Shown here: positions 1-5,163 of the stretch, piece by piece
Layout of the letters: the number at the start of each line of letters is the position of its first letter
How positions within the stretch are numbered: the stretch's first letter is position 1
Translations under genes and position numbers: made by a program
Assembly (NCBI GenBank): GCA_964402115.1
Contig: CAYOBW010000408.1
Span: 1 to 5,163, forward strand
Direction: 5' to 3'
DNA from: CAYOBW01 sp964402115
GTDB taxonomy: Bacteria > Verrucomicrobiota > Kiritimatiellia > UBA8416 > CAYOBW01
DNA length: 5,163 bases
The notes under the pieces: model-generated
Seen by the model: only the letters and a program-made list of their open reading frames with translations
Told to the model about the DNA's origin: nothing
The model's database searches: none

Positions 1-887
1 GCCAGCACCTCATCCGGCTCATCGCCGTTGCCGACGAATCGGCAGTCCCAAACGGACAGGTTCTTGAAGCCGGGATCCAACTCGCCCGCCAGGTACGCCT
101 TCTCGTAATGCAGGTAGCGCTTCACCGGATCGACGCTGGTCGGGGCATCGGTCTGGGCCTCTGCGTTGCGTTGCCCCACCGGCACTGCCTGTTCGAGGCT
201 CGTGCCGAGCGCAAACCGCTGCAGGATGCCATCCTTGGCCCGCGGGCTCGCCTTCTGGATGTCCGTGTAGATCTTCATGGCCTGACCATACTTGCCGCCG
301 CTGGCGCCGTCCGCCATGACCATCTGTTTCAGCAGGTCGGCATCGGCCAGCAACTGCTCCACGAGGGATTCCTGCGCTTGCCCCTGTTGGGCGAACGCGG
401 CCAAGCCCTGCGGCGTGGCCTGGGCGAGAACGACGAACTTCACCAACTGCGCGTCCAGTTTGTCGCTCTTCAGAAACTCCTCCAGGTTCGCCAGCACGGC
501 CTTGGCTGGCGCCTGCGCCTGCGTCACCGCCAGCGCGAGGGCCTCCTTGGCGGCATCGTAAGCCTTTGCCGCACCCTCCTTGTCCTTGCTCTTGGCCTGG
601 GCCTGCATCATTTTCCGTTCGGCCGACGTCGCCGCCGCCTCGGCCTGATAGGCCTTGAGCAGGGCGGCTTGCTGCGGCTCGTCGATTTTCGGCAGGGCGT
701 GGGCGATGTCCTCCTGCAAGGCCTTGAGCGTGGCGGCGTACTTGGCCTCGAGTTTGCTGCCGGCCTCGCTGAGGGGCGCGGCCGTCGGCTCCTGCTGCTT
801 CTGGGCCGCCATGGCGGAAGACAGGGCGAGGGTGGACGCCGCCAATAGGCGGGCGATGCGAAGTGTGTGGTGCTTGTTCATGCCCAT
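1..887 (-). CDS. Secreted helix-rich protein of unknown function, N-terminal part (3' end outside window)
   Basis: The frame is open from an ATG at 887 to the left edge: 295 complete codons, no stop. The start is well supported by AGGAG seven bases upstream; a second ATG two codons later is less well placed. Residues 1-27 look like a Sec signal peptide: basic n-region with K5 and R10/R13, hydrophobic LLAASTLALSS, AMA cleavage site at 25-27. Residues about 41-145 are rich in Ala, Gln, Lys and Glu and probably form long helices or a coiled coil. A less repetitive block starts near 252 (VDPVKRYLHYEKAYLAGEL, then LSVWDCRF). From memory, similar blocks occur in large secreted Verrucomicrobia/Lentisphaerae/Planctomycetes proteins that continue into transglutaminase-like or NPCBM domains. 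That part would lie beyond the window, so the link is tentative. The product is probably exported. No enzyme motif is visible and I assign no function. Codon use resembles its neighbours. Confidence 0.85.
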   Translation of the reverse strand, partial: MGMNKHHTLRIARLLAASTLALSSAMAAQKQQEPTAAPLSEAGSKLEAKYAATLKALQEDIAHALPKIDEPQQAALLKAYQAEAAATSAERKMMQAQAKSKDKEGAAKAYDAAKEALALAVTQAQAPAKAVLANLEEFLKSDKLDAQLVKFVVLAQATPQGLAAFAQQGQAQESLVEQLLADADLLKQMVMADGASGGKYGQAMKIYTDIQKASPRAKDGILQRFALGTSLEQAVPVGQRNAEAQTDAPTSVDPVKRYLHYEKAYLAGELDPGFKNLSVWDCRFVGNGDEPDEVL

Positions 888-894
888 GTCGTGA

Positions 895-899
895 CTCCT
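895..899 (-). promoter_or_regulatory. Ribosome binding site of the secreted protein gene
   Basis: AGGAG on the minus strand, seven bases before the ATG at 887. It decides between the two closely spaced ATGs (887 and 881) in favour of the first. The same seven bases, GCAGGAG, occur again 35 bases further upstream (930-936) with no start codon behind them. The leader between the two copies is purine-rich and probably unstructured. Confidence 0.6.
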
Positions 900-941
900 G
901 CGGTTTCGTTTGCTGCTGGTTCTTGGATGCTCCTGCACACC

Positions 942-984
942 CCCCGCAACGCGGCGCCTGACGGCTTGCGTTGCGGGGCGTTTT
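942..984 (+). terminator. Strong hairpin with T-run, terminator-like on the plus strand
   Basis: CCCCGCAACGC (942-952) is perfectly complementary to GCGTTGCGGGG (968-978). This gives an 11-bp stem with a 15-base loop, followed by CG and TTTT at 981-984. On the plus strand this has the form of an intrinsic terminator. No plus-strand gene is visible upstream, because 1-887 is coding on the minus strand. It may block antisense transcription, be left over from a lost gene, or act as a structured 5' leader of the minus-strand gene at 887. Confidence 0.4.
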
Positions 985-1074
985 GTAAGGTAAGACGTCC
1001 CGCCGCTCACGGTGGGCATGCCTGACACTCCAACTTCTTTTCGCCGCCCGGCGGGCGCTCGCCCAGGCGGTGGG

Positions 1075-1275
1075 TCAGCGGACTATGAGTACGGTGCCTG
1101 CAGGCCGCAGCGGCGCTGCACCCTTCAACAAATCAAGCATGCCGCGCCCCAGCGCGTCTCCCACCAGCATGTAGGTCTCTGCGTTCCCGTTGTAGTGATA
1201 GCCGGCGGTCGTGGGCGACAGCGCAGCGTCCCGCCAGTGCCCGCGGGTGTCCATGGTCTTGACTGTTGTCTGTCT
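1075..1275 (-). pseudogene. 3' remnant of a sialate O-acetylesterase (SASA/CE6-like) gene
   Basis: The minus-strand reading frame ending at the TGA at 1075-1077 encodes TMDTRGHWRDAALS, then GYHYN, then AETYMLVGDALGRGM. This resembles the C-terminal end of SASA/DUF303 carbohydrate esterases; the His codon at 1195-1197 would be the catalytic His of the last family block. These enzymes are usually some 250 residues or more and carry a GQSNM nucleophile-Ser block near the N-terminus, which is absent here. The frame runs back to a GTG at 1380, but the residues before about 1275 (Cys/Arg-rich) do not look like the family. An ATG at 1296 with GAGG eight bases upstream could in principle express a peptide of about 73 residues. 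I read it as a decayed gene whose 5' part was deleted, lying 107 bp past the peptidase. Intact members deacetylate sugars or xylan. Confidence 0.55.
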
Positions 1276-1359
1276 GCATCGTTCATTAGTCCTCATGCTG
1301 CAAGCCTCGCACCCTGCTTGACACTGAAGATTGTCGGTTCCGCGACGCTGGCGCTTCAC

Positions 1360-1378
1360 GTGCCGGAGTTGCCGGCAC
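1360..1378 (-). terminator. Hairpin just downstream of the peptidase stop
   Basis: GTGCCGG and CCGGCAC form a perfect 7-bp stem with a 5-base loop, starting seven bases past the peptidase stop codon on the minus strand. No T-run follows, so it is either a weak or factor-assisted terminator or an mRNA 3'-end stabiliser. The position fits a 3' end better than chance alone would suggest. Confidence 0.35.
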
Positions 1379-1384
1379 ACACGT

Positions 1385-2569
1385 TCAAGTCAGCACGGCA
1401 TGCTTGAAATCCAGCGGCAGCCGGTTCAGGACCTTGGCGCTGCCGCTCGAGACCTGGATCATGTTCTCCAGTCGAATCCCGCCATAGCCGATGAAGTAGA
1501 TGCCGGGCTCGATGGTGATGAGCGTGCCCTCCGCGAGCCGGCCGCGGTGGCGGCTGAGAATCGGCGACTCGTGAATGTCGAGCCCGACGCCGTGGCCGAG
1601 GCCGTGCCGGAACTCTTCGCCGTAGCCTTCCGCCGCGATGTATTGCCGTGCCGCCTGATCCACGGCCATGCCTACCCGGCCGGTGCACGCCGCCGCCACC
1701 CCGCGGCGGTACGCCTCCAGGACGATGGGGTAGACGGCCTCCAGCCGCGACGGCACGCGGCGCATGAACAGCGTGCGGGTCTGGTCGCTCCGGTATCCGC
1801 CGTCCACCTCCGCGCCCCAATCGATGAGTACGACGTCGCCCTCCCGGATCCGGCGGTTCGACGGGACGTGGTGCAGGGCCGCGCTGTGGGGTCCGGAGGC
1901 GACGATCTGGCCGCCCTCAAATGCCGGCCCCAGCGCGCCCAGTTCGCGCATGCGGAAGTCGAGCTCCAAGGCAACCTGCCGCTCGGTCTTTCCGATCAGC
2001 GCGCGTGCGCCGCCGGCGATCAGGTCGCGGAAGGCCCGCTCCGCGATGCGGACCGCCTTGCGCGTCAGCCGCAGCTCCTCGCCATCCTTCGCCATCCGGA
2101 CCCGGCCGACGAAGTCCGGCAGCGGCCGCAGTGCGATGCCGCGCATCTTCGCGCGCAGCTCCTTGTACCGCTCCAGCGTCAGGGCGTTCTCCTGCACGCC
2201 CAGCTGGCGGACCTTGCGCTTGCGCAGTTCGACCGCCAGCGCCCCGGGCACATCGTCGCCGGGAATCTCGATCTGCAGCCCGGGGCATTCCACCGGCGCG
2301 CGGTCACGGAACATCTTGTGCGTGTACAGGGTCGCCCAGCCGCGGCCGATGAGCAGGTTCTCGCTGCCTTCCACCAGTCCGCTCAGGTAACGCACGTCGC
2401 TGGGCTTGGATATCAGCACGGCAGCGACCCGTTCGACGGGCTCAGGGCGAGCCCGTTCCGACGCGCGGGCGGCAAGGAACACGTCGCGGCGTCGGTCTGC
2501 AAAGCGTTGGGCGCGCTGCGCTATCCGCCCCTCTGACAACGTAGCCATTCTCGTCGATCCGCATTCCAT
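1385..2569 (-). CDS. M24 family metallopeptidase, Xaa-Pro aminopeptidase/dipeptidase type
   Basis: A 394-residue protein with a creatinase-type N-terminal domain (about 45-155, including KPSDVRYLSG) and a pita-bread M24 domain (about 160-385). All five expected metal ligands are visible: D250 in LIDWG, D262 in SDQTRT, H326 in GHGVGLDIHE, E354 in TIEPGIY and E368 in IRLENM. The accessory histidines H234 and H333 are also present. Such enzymes cleave the bond before proline in peptides using two Mn or Co ions; substrate length cannot be told from sequence. There is no signal peptide, so it is probably cytoplasmic. The start is uncertain: ATG at 2569 or ATG at 2548 (residue 8), neither with a strong Shine-Dalgarno. 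Residues about 32-50 look like an in-frame insertion, partly encoded by a palindromic repeat (separate entry). It is divergent from the regulator at 2690. Length is normal for the family apart from the insertion. Confidence 0.9.
   Translation of the reverse strand: MECGSTRMATLSEGRIAQRAQRFADRRRDVFLAARASERARPEPVERVAAVLISKPSDVRYLSGLVEGSENLLIGRGWATLYTHKMFRDRAPVECPGLQIEIPGDDVPGALAVELRKRKVRQLGVQENALTLERYKELRAKMRGIALRPLPDFVGRVRMAKDGEELRLTRKAVRIAERAFRDLIAGGARALIGKTERQVALELDFRMRELGALGPAFEGGQIVASGPHSAALHHVPSNRRIREGDVVLIDWGAEVDGGYRSDQTRTLFMRRVPSRLEAVYPIVLEAYRRGVAAACTGRVGMAVDQAARQYIAAEGYGEEFRHGLGHGVGLDIHESPILSRHRGRLAEGTLITIEPGIYFIGYGGIRLENMIQVSSGSAKVLNRLPLDFKHAVLT
2430..2461. repeat. Palindromic repeat of the ARPEPVE / FDGLRAS type inside the peptidase gene
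   Basis: ACGGGCTC (2436-2443) and GAGCCCGT (2449-2456) form a perfect 8-bp stem around AGGGC, flanked by GTTCGAC and GTTCCGAC. On the minus strand it reads ARPEPVE in frame with the peptidase (residues 40-46); on the plus strand it reads PFDGLRASPF. From memory, sequences of this kind (TTCGAC...GCTCAGGGCGA..., giving RPEPVEG or FDKLR peptides) are dispersed short repeats in many bacterial genomes, between and occasionally inside genes. Only one copy is in this window, so repeat status rests on recognition. Confidence 0.6.
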
Positions 2570-2615
2570 GTTCGAACTCTACCCTGACGCTCGGTGGGTG
2601 GTAAACCTTTCCTCA

Positions 2616-2644
2616 CGACAAATGCACCCGAATTTGCGACAAAT
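2616..2644. promoter_or_regulatory. Candidate operator: CGACAAAT direct repeat with 21-bp period
   Basis: CGACAAAT occurs at 2616-2623 and again at 2637-2644, exactly 21 bp apart, so both copies lie on the same helix face. AraC-family proteins typically bind tandem half-sites at about this spacing, and the neighbouring gene encodes a regulator with an AraC domain. The second copy ends six bases before a possible -35 element (2650), the position expected for an activator site. The second copy also sits in a small palindrome, ATTTG-CGA-CAAAT (2632-2644). The site could serve the regulator itself, the divergent peptidase gene, or both. Confidence 0.4.
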
Positions 2645-2649
2645 AGGAG

Positions 2650-2679
2650 TTGAAAGCCGTACCGGTTCTCTGGTAATCG
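2650..2679 (+). promoter_or_regulatory. Possible promoter of the regulator gene
   Basis: TTGAAA (2650-2655) could be a -35 element and TAATCG (2674-2679), preceded by TGG, a weak -10 with an 18-bp gap. The region is visibly more AT-rich than the genes around it. If correct, transcription would start almost at the ATG (2690), giving a leaderless or nearly leaderless mRNA, which would fit the missing Shine-Dalgarno. The -10 match is poor. Confidence 0.25.
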
Positions 2680-2689
2680 TAATGACTGA

Positions 2690-3844
2690 ATGAGCAGCAG
2701 CAAGAACATCGCCGTCGTGATCGACGTTGACTGGCCCCTGAAGCATCATTACGAAGTCATTGGCGGTATTCAGCGGTACGCCCGGGAGCGCGGCGGCTGG
2801 GAGTTGGTCTCCGACCTTTTCCCTGAACGGGCCCTGGAACGGTACGACGCGGCCGTTGGGCGTATCACGCCGGAGCTGGCCAGGAAAGCGCTGGCGGCCG
2901 GCCTCCCGCTGGTCAACACCTGGTTCAGTTCGCCGGTGGCGGACAGAGTACCGACCGTGTGCCCCGACTATGTCGCCACGGCCCGCATGGCGGCCGACCA
3001 CCTCATCGCGCGGGGGTTCCGTCACTTCGGATTTCTCGGATTCGCCCAAGAGTACGCACGGGCATTGCGAAACGCTTTCACGGCCTACCTTGGGGAACAC
3101 GGCTATGGTTGTTCATCCATCCTGATTTCGGACGCGTACAACACGGGCGCCAAGCCCTGGGCTCGCTTCAGTGAGAGGCTGGAGAACTGGGTGGATACAT
3201 GGTCGACGCCCATCGGGGTGTTCTGCAACGATTTGCTGGGACGTCAACTGGCTTCAGTCTGCCAATACAAGCGGGTGGCTATTCCTCGCGCGGCCGCGAT
3301 CATCGGCCACTGGAACGAGCCAGACGTCTGCCTGCTCGCCGAACCGTCATTGACCAGCATCGACATGGGGTACGAACGGGTCGGATTTCGGGCGGCCGAA
3401 CTGCTGGGCGACCTCCTGGACGGGAAGCCGCCGCCCAGGCAGATGATTCTGTCACCGCCCGACTTCCTGGTGCCCCGTCAATCCACCGATGCCTACGTGG
3501 TGGACGATCCCCTCATGGCGGAGGCTCTGCGTTTCATCGCGGAGCACAGCGACGAAGGGATCAAGGTGCGCGATGTGGCGCGCGGGGTGAACGTCACGCG
3601 CCGGACCCTGGAGCGGCGTTTCGCGCAAGAGGGCGGGCGCACGGTCGCGCACGAAATCGTCTACTTCAGACTGGAACGGCTCAAGCGGCTGCTGGTGCAA
3701 ACCGAGAAACCCATCAAGTACCTTGCCCGTGAAGTCGGGTTCAGCGATGCCAAGCAGATGCATGCGGTCTTCAGCCGGGTGGAAGGAACCCCTCCTTCCA
3801 CCTACCGGAAACTGCATCGCGAGCAGGCGCGGAAGGTGCTGTGA
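2690..3844 (+). CDS. XylR-type transcriptional regulator (PBP1-like sensor plus AraC-type DNA-binding domain)
   Basis: A 384-residue protein, close to the 392 of E. coli XylR and with the same layout. Residues about 6-265 form a periplasmic-binding-protein/LacI-like sugar sensor without an N-terminal helix-turn-helix: IAVVIDVDW, GIQRYARERG, AADHLIARGFRHFGFLG, IGVFCNDLLGRQLASV, and a closing LVPRQSTD (260-267). Residues about 275-375 form an AraC DNA-binding domain with two helix-turn-helix units, 292-311 (VARGVNVTRRTLERRF) and 342-361 (LAREVGFSDAKQMHAVF), ending in GTPPSTYRKL. Family members bind a sugar and activate carbohydrate-use genes from tandem half-sites. The start is fixed by a stop codon directly before the ATG; no good Shine-Dalgarno is present (AGGAG at 2645-2649 is too far upstream). 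The ligand is unknown. At 204-212 it has IIGHWNEPD where E. coli XylR has IGIDNEE, so a conserved Asp of the pocket hinge appears replaced. The convergent GH115 gene makes a xylan-derived sugar a reasonable guess. Confidence 0.92.
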   Translation: MSSSKNIAVVIDVDWPLKHHYEVIGGIQRYARERGGWELVSDLFPERALERYDAAVGRITPELARKALAAGLPLVNTWFSSPVADRVPTVCPDYVATARMAADHLIARGFRHFGFLGFAQEYARALRNAFTAYLGEHGYGCSSILISDAYNTGAKPWARFSERLENWVDTWSTPIGVFCNDLLGRQLASVCQYKRVAIPRAAAIIGHWNEPDVCLLAEPSLTSIDMGYERVGFRAAELLGDLLDGKPPPRQMILSPPDFLVPRQSTDAYVVDDPLMAEALRFIAEHSDEGIKVRDVARGVNVTRRTLERRFAQEGGRTVAHEIVYFRLERLKRLLVQTEKPIKYLAREVGFSDAKQMHAVFSRVEGTPPSTYRKLHREQARKVL

Positions 3845-3930
3845 CGAACGTCCGCATGCCAGGCGTCTGCCTCGGGCTCTTGTGCCTGGGATGGACGGTC
3901 ATCCCCATGCCGTCCAGGCTGCATTCGTAA
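3841..3930 (+). CDS. Possible short hydrophobic ORF overlapping the regulator stop (29 codons)
   Basis: GTG at 3841 overlaps the regulator's TGA (GTGA), an arrangement typical of translational coupling, with GGAAGG four bases upstream. The product would start VTNVRMPGVCLGLLCLGW and end at a TAA at 3928-3930. The hydrophobic stretch after an Arg looks like the beginning of a signal peptide or small membrane peptide. It may be the stub of a gene lost after the regulator, or chance. The same bases also form hairpins between two convergent genes, which argues for a non-coding role. Confidence 0.2.
   Translation: MTNVRMPGVCLGLLCLGWTVIPMPSRLHS
3859..3919. terminator. Nested inverted repeats between convergent genes
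   Basis: GCCTGG (3884-3889) can pair with CCAGGC on either side (3859-3864 or 3914-3919). TGGACGG (3892-3898) pairs with CCGTCCA (3910-3916), and GGGATG (3888-3893) with CATCCC (3900-3905). These alternatives compete. None is followed by a T-run on either strand. Lying between the regulator stop (3844) and the GH115 stop (3971), they may form a bidirectional, factor-assisted termination region. Confidence 0.3.
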
Positions 3931-3970
3931 TCGAACGTCTCCCACTTCACCATGCACCCGATTCTCCCAG

Positions 3971-5163
3971 TCACCGCCGGTAGGACTCGGGTGGTCCCAG
4001 ATACGTGTCCTTTGCCGGGCAAAAACCCAGAACGATCTTGTCCACCACGACGCCCGGATCCACCATCCACACCTTCAGCGTGTGTCGGCCCGGCGCTGCG
4101 ATCTTTACGGTGGTGGTCAGGCGCCGGAGGTTCGCCAGGATGTCACCGCCTTTTCCTGTCAGCAGCGTCGGCACTTCTTCGTCGAGGCTGACCGCCAGAC
4201 CCACACCGCGCTGTGGCGCAACGGGCTTGGTGGGCAGGCAATCGATGTCCAAGCGAGCCTCGCCGGCATGAAAGACGTAGATGTCATACTCCAGCGACGG
4301 GCTGTTTGTCGTCACGTCCGCCGGCTCGGTCCGGCTGGGCACGGTTGCGGGAAGCACGGCGATGGAATCGCCCGAGCGGCCGAGGCCCTTGATGACCTCC
4401 CAGGCAGCCCCGCCTCGGTCGTGTCGGCGGGTGAAATGCTCGGCTTCCATGCTGACATAGCCGTGGCTTTCGACGAAACCGGTGACCGCGTCGCGCGGCG
4501 GCGCGGCGGGTCTGAACACCGGTAGGGTGATCTGCTTGCTGCCGGCGTTGCTGGTCACTTCCAGGGTAGCCGTGAGGTTGGCGCCGGTGGGCACGCGGTC
4601 CCAATCGACGCTCACCCAGAGCCGCTGCTCGGTGACGAAGGCGCCGGATGCTGTATCGAGTCGGACCCACGGTTGCGGCGAAGTCGCCGACCAGCGGATC
4701 TCGCCCTTGCCGGTGTTGTAGAGATCCACGAAGCGCTGGCCCCGGGTGTAGACACTCAAGTCGGCCAGGGATTGCGGATCGCCGCCTTCCAGCGCCACGC
4801 CCAAGGCCGGCGGGCCGATGCCTGCGCAGTCGCTGAGCGGTGGCATTTCGAATTGGCGGAACTGGGCGCCCCACGGCCCCGGAGCCGGGGAGAGCATGTG
4901 ATTCCACTTGTTGCTGACAGTCAGGAGTCCCGTGTTGTAGTGGTCGGTCAGTTCGATGATCCGGGCATGGGCGGCTCGCGCCCGGGCTGCATCCTCGCCG
5001 GCACAGGCGCGGCCCTCGTTTCCGTGCCGCGTGCTCTTGTCGGCGAAAACGACCTTGCGATTCATCAGGCCGGCACACTCGACCGGATAGAGCACCAGCT
5101 CGAAGAACGCGTCCTTGCGGGCCGTCGGCAGTTGCTCGTAAATCGCCTGGGCGCGGCGGGCGA
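3971..5163 (-). CDS. GH115 family alpha-glucuronidase (xylan side-chain), C-terminal part; 5' end outside window
   Basis: The frame is open from the right edge to a TGA at 3971-3973, giving 396 complete codons; a GTG at 5093 is internal (ELVLYPVEC), not a start. Numbering from the edge: residues 1-100 are the end of the helical region (AIYEQLPTARKDAFFELVLY, ELTDHYN near 71-76, KWNHM at 85-89, FEMPPL). Residues about 130-220 look like an Ig-like beta domain (DLYNTGKGEIRW, WVSVDWDRVPTG). Residues about 230-396 match the GH115 C-terminal domain: YVSMEAEHFTRR, AWEVIKGLGRSGDS, the LPTKPV block, KVWMVDPGVVVDKIVLG at 363-379 and a terminal YLGPPES. Full-length members have about 800-1000 residues, so over half, including most of the catalytic barrel, is missing here. 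GH115 enzymes release (4-O-methyl)glucuronic acid from glucuronoxylan and usually act in the periplasm or outside the cell. It is convergent with the regulator, so its own promoter lies off the window. No frameshift is visible. Confidence 0.9.
   Translation of the reverse strand, partial: ARRAQAIYEQLPTARKDAFFELVLYPVECAGLMNRKVVFADKSTRHGNEGRACAGEDAARARAAHARIIELTDHYNTGLLTVSNKWNHMLSPAPGPWGAQFRQFEMPPLSDCAGIGPPALGVALEGGDPQSLADLSVYTRGQRFVDLYNTGKGEIRWSATSPQPWVRLDTASGAFVTEQRLWVSVDWDRVPTGANLTATLEVTSNAGSKQITLPVFRPAAPPRDAVTGFVESHGYVSMEAEHFTRRHDRGGAAWEVIKGLGRSGDSIAVLPATVPSRTEPADVTTNSPSLEYDIYVFHAGEARLDIDCLPTKPVAPQRGVGLAVSLDEEVPTLLTGKGGDILANLRRLTTTVKIAAPGRHTLKVWMVDPGVVVDKIVLGFCPAKDTYLGPPESYRR

Noticed and set aside
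108..848. 246-codon plus-strand ORF
   Set aside because: It is antisense to the well-supported minus-strand gene with signal peptide and ribosome binding site. Its translation is Arg/Leu/Gly-rich low-complexity, typical of a shadow frame in GC-rich DNA.
1034..1070. GC-rich inverted repeats (GGGCG-CT-CGCCC and CCGCC-C-GGCGG)
   Set aside because: Stems of five bases with one- or two-base loops are too short and tight to be convincing hairpins, and no T-run follows.
1331..2536. 401-codon plus-strand ORF, as long as the real gene opposite
   Set aside because: It lies opposite the M24 peptidase, whose catalytic motifs are all intact. The plus-strand product has no recognisable motif and a composition typical of an antisense frame.
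3199..3732. 177-codon plus-strand ORF inside the regulator gene
   Set aside because: Out-of-frame shadow of the regulator; Arg/Gly/Ala-rich without family motifs.
4284..5078. 264-codon minus-strand ORF overlapping the GH115 gene
   Set aside because: Different frame from the GH115 motifs (WMVDPGVV, YLGPPES), and rich in Arg, Pro and Gly as expected of a shadow frame.
5093..5095. GTG as the start of the GH115-like protein
   Set aside because: The frame stays open to the window edge and upstream residues (AIYEQLPTARKDAFFELV) continue GH115-like sequence, so the GTG is an internal Val codon.
1..5163. tRNA, rRNA, CRISPR array, transposase or integrase
   Set aside because: No cloverleaf, no regularly spaced repeat series and no recognisable mobile-element protein in any frame read.

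Overview
The window is GC-rich (roughly 60-65 % by eye) and gene-dense. It contains the C-terminal part of a GH115 alpha-glucuronidase, a XylR-type regulator (periplasmic-binding-protein-like sensor plus AraC DNA-binding domain) and the tail of a SASA/CE6-type acetylesterase. This mix suggests a polysaccharide-degrading bacterium of the Planctomycetes-Verrucomicrobia-Lentisphaerae/Kiritimatiellae type. That placement is inferred from protein families I recognise; no rRNA or other phylogenetic marker is present.

Layout from left to right. Bases 1-887 (minus) hold the N-terminal 295 codons of a secreted, helix-rich protein that runs off the left edge. Bases 888-1384 have no intact gene. They hold a strong hairpin with a T-run readable on the plus strand, the decayed 3' end of a sialate O-acetylesterase-like gene (minus), and a hairpin just past the peptidase stop. 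Bases 1385-2569 (minus) encode an M24 (Xaa-Pro type) metallopeptidase with all metal ligands, whose N-terminal domain carries an in-frame palindromic repeat insertion reading ARPEPVE. Bases 2570-2689 are a divergent intergenic region with a 21-bp-spaced direct repeat and a possible promoter. Bases 2690-3844 (plus) encode the regulator. Bases 3845-3970 lie between convergent genes and hold nested hairpins plus a short hydrophobic ORF overlapping the regulator stop. Bases 3971-5163 (minus) are the C-terminal about 396 residues of the GH115 enzyme, which enters from the right edge.

Functionally, GH115 enzymes remove (4-O-methyl)glucuronic acid from xylan, SASA/CE6 esterases remove acetyl groups, and XylR-type regulators sense sugars. 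The right half therefore looks like part of a hemicellulose-use locus. The peptidase is divergent from the regulator and could share its control region, but nothing else ties it to xylan. I did not find a clearly new defence, mobile or RNA system. The best leads are the palindromic repeat inside the peptidase gene, the candidate AraC-type operator, and the esterase remnant.
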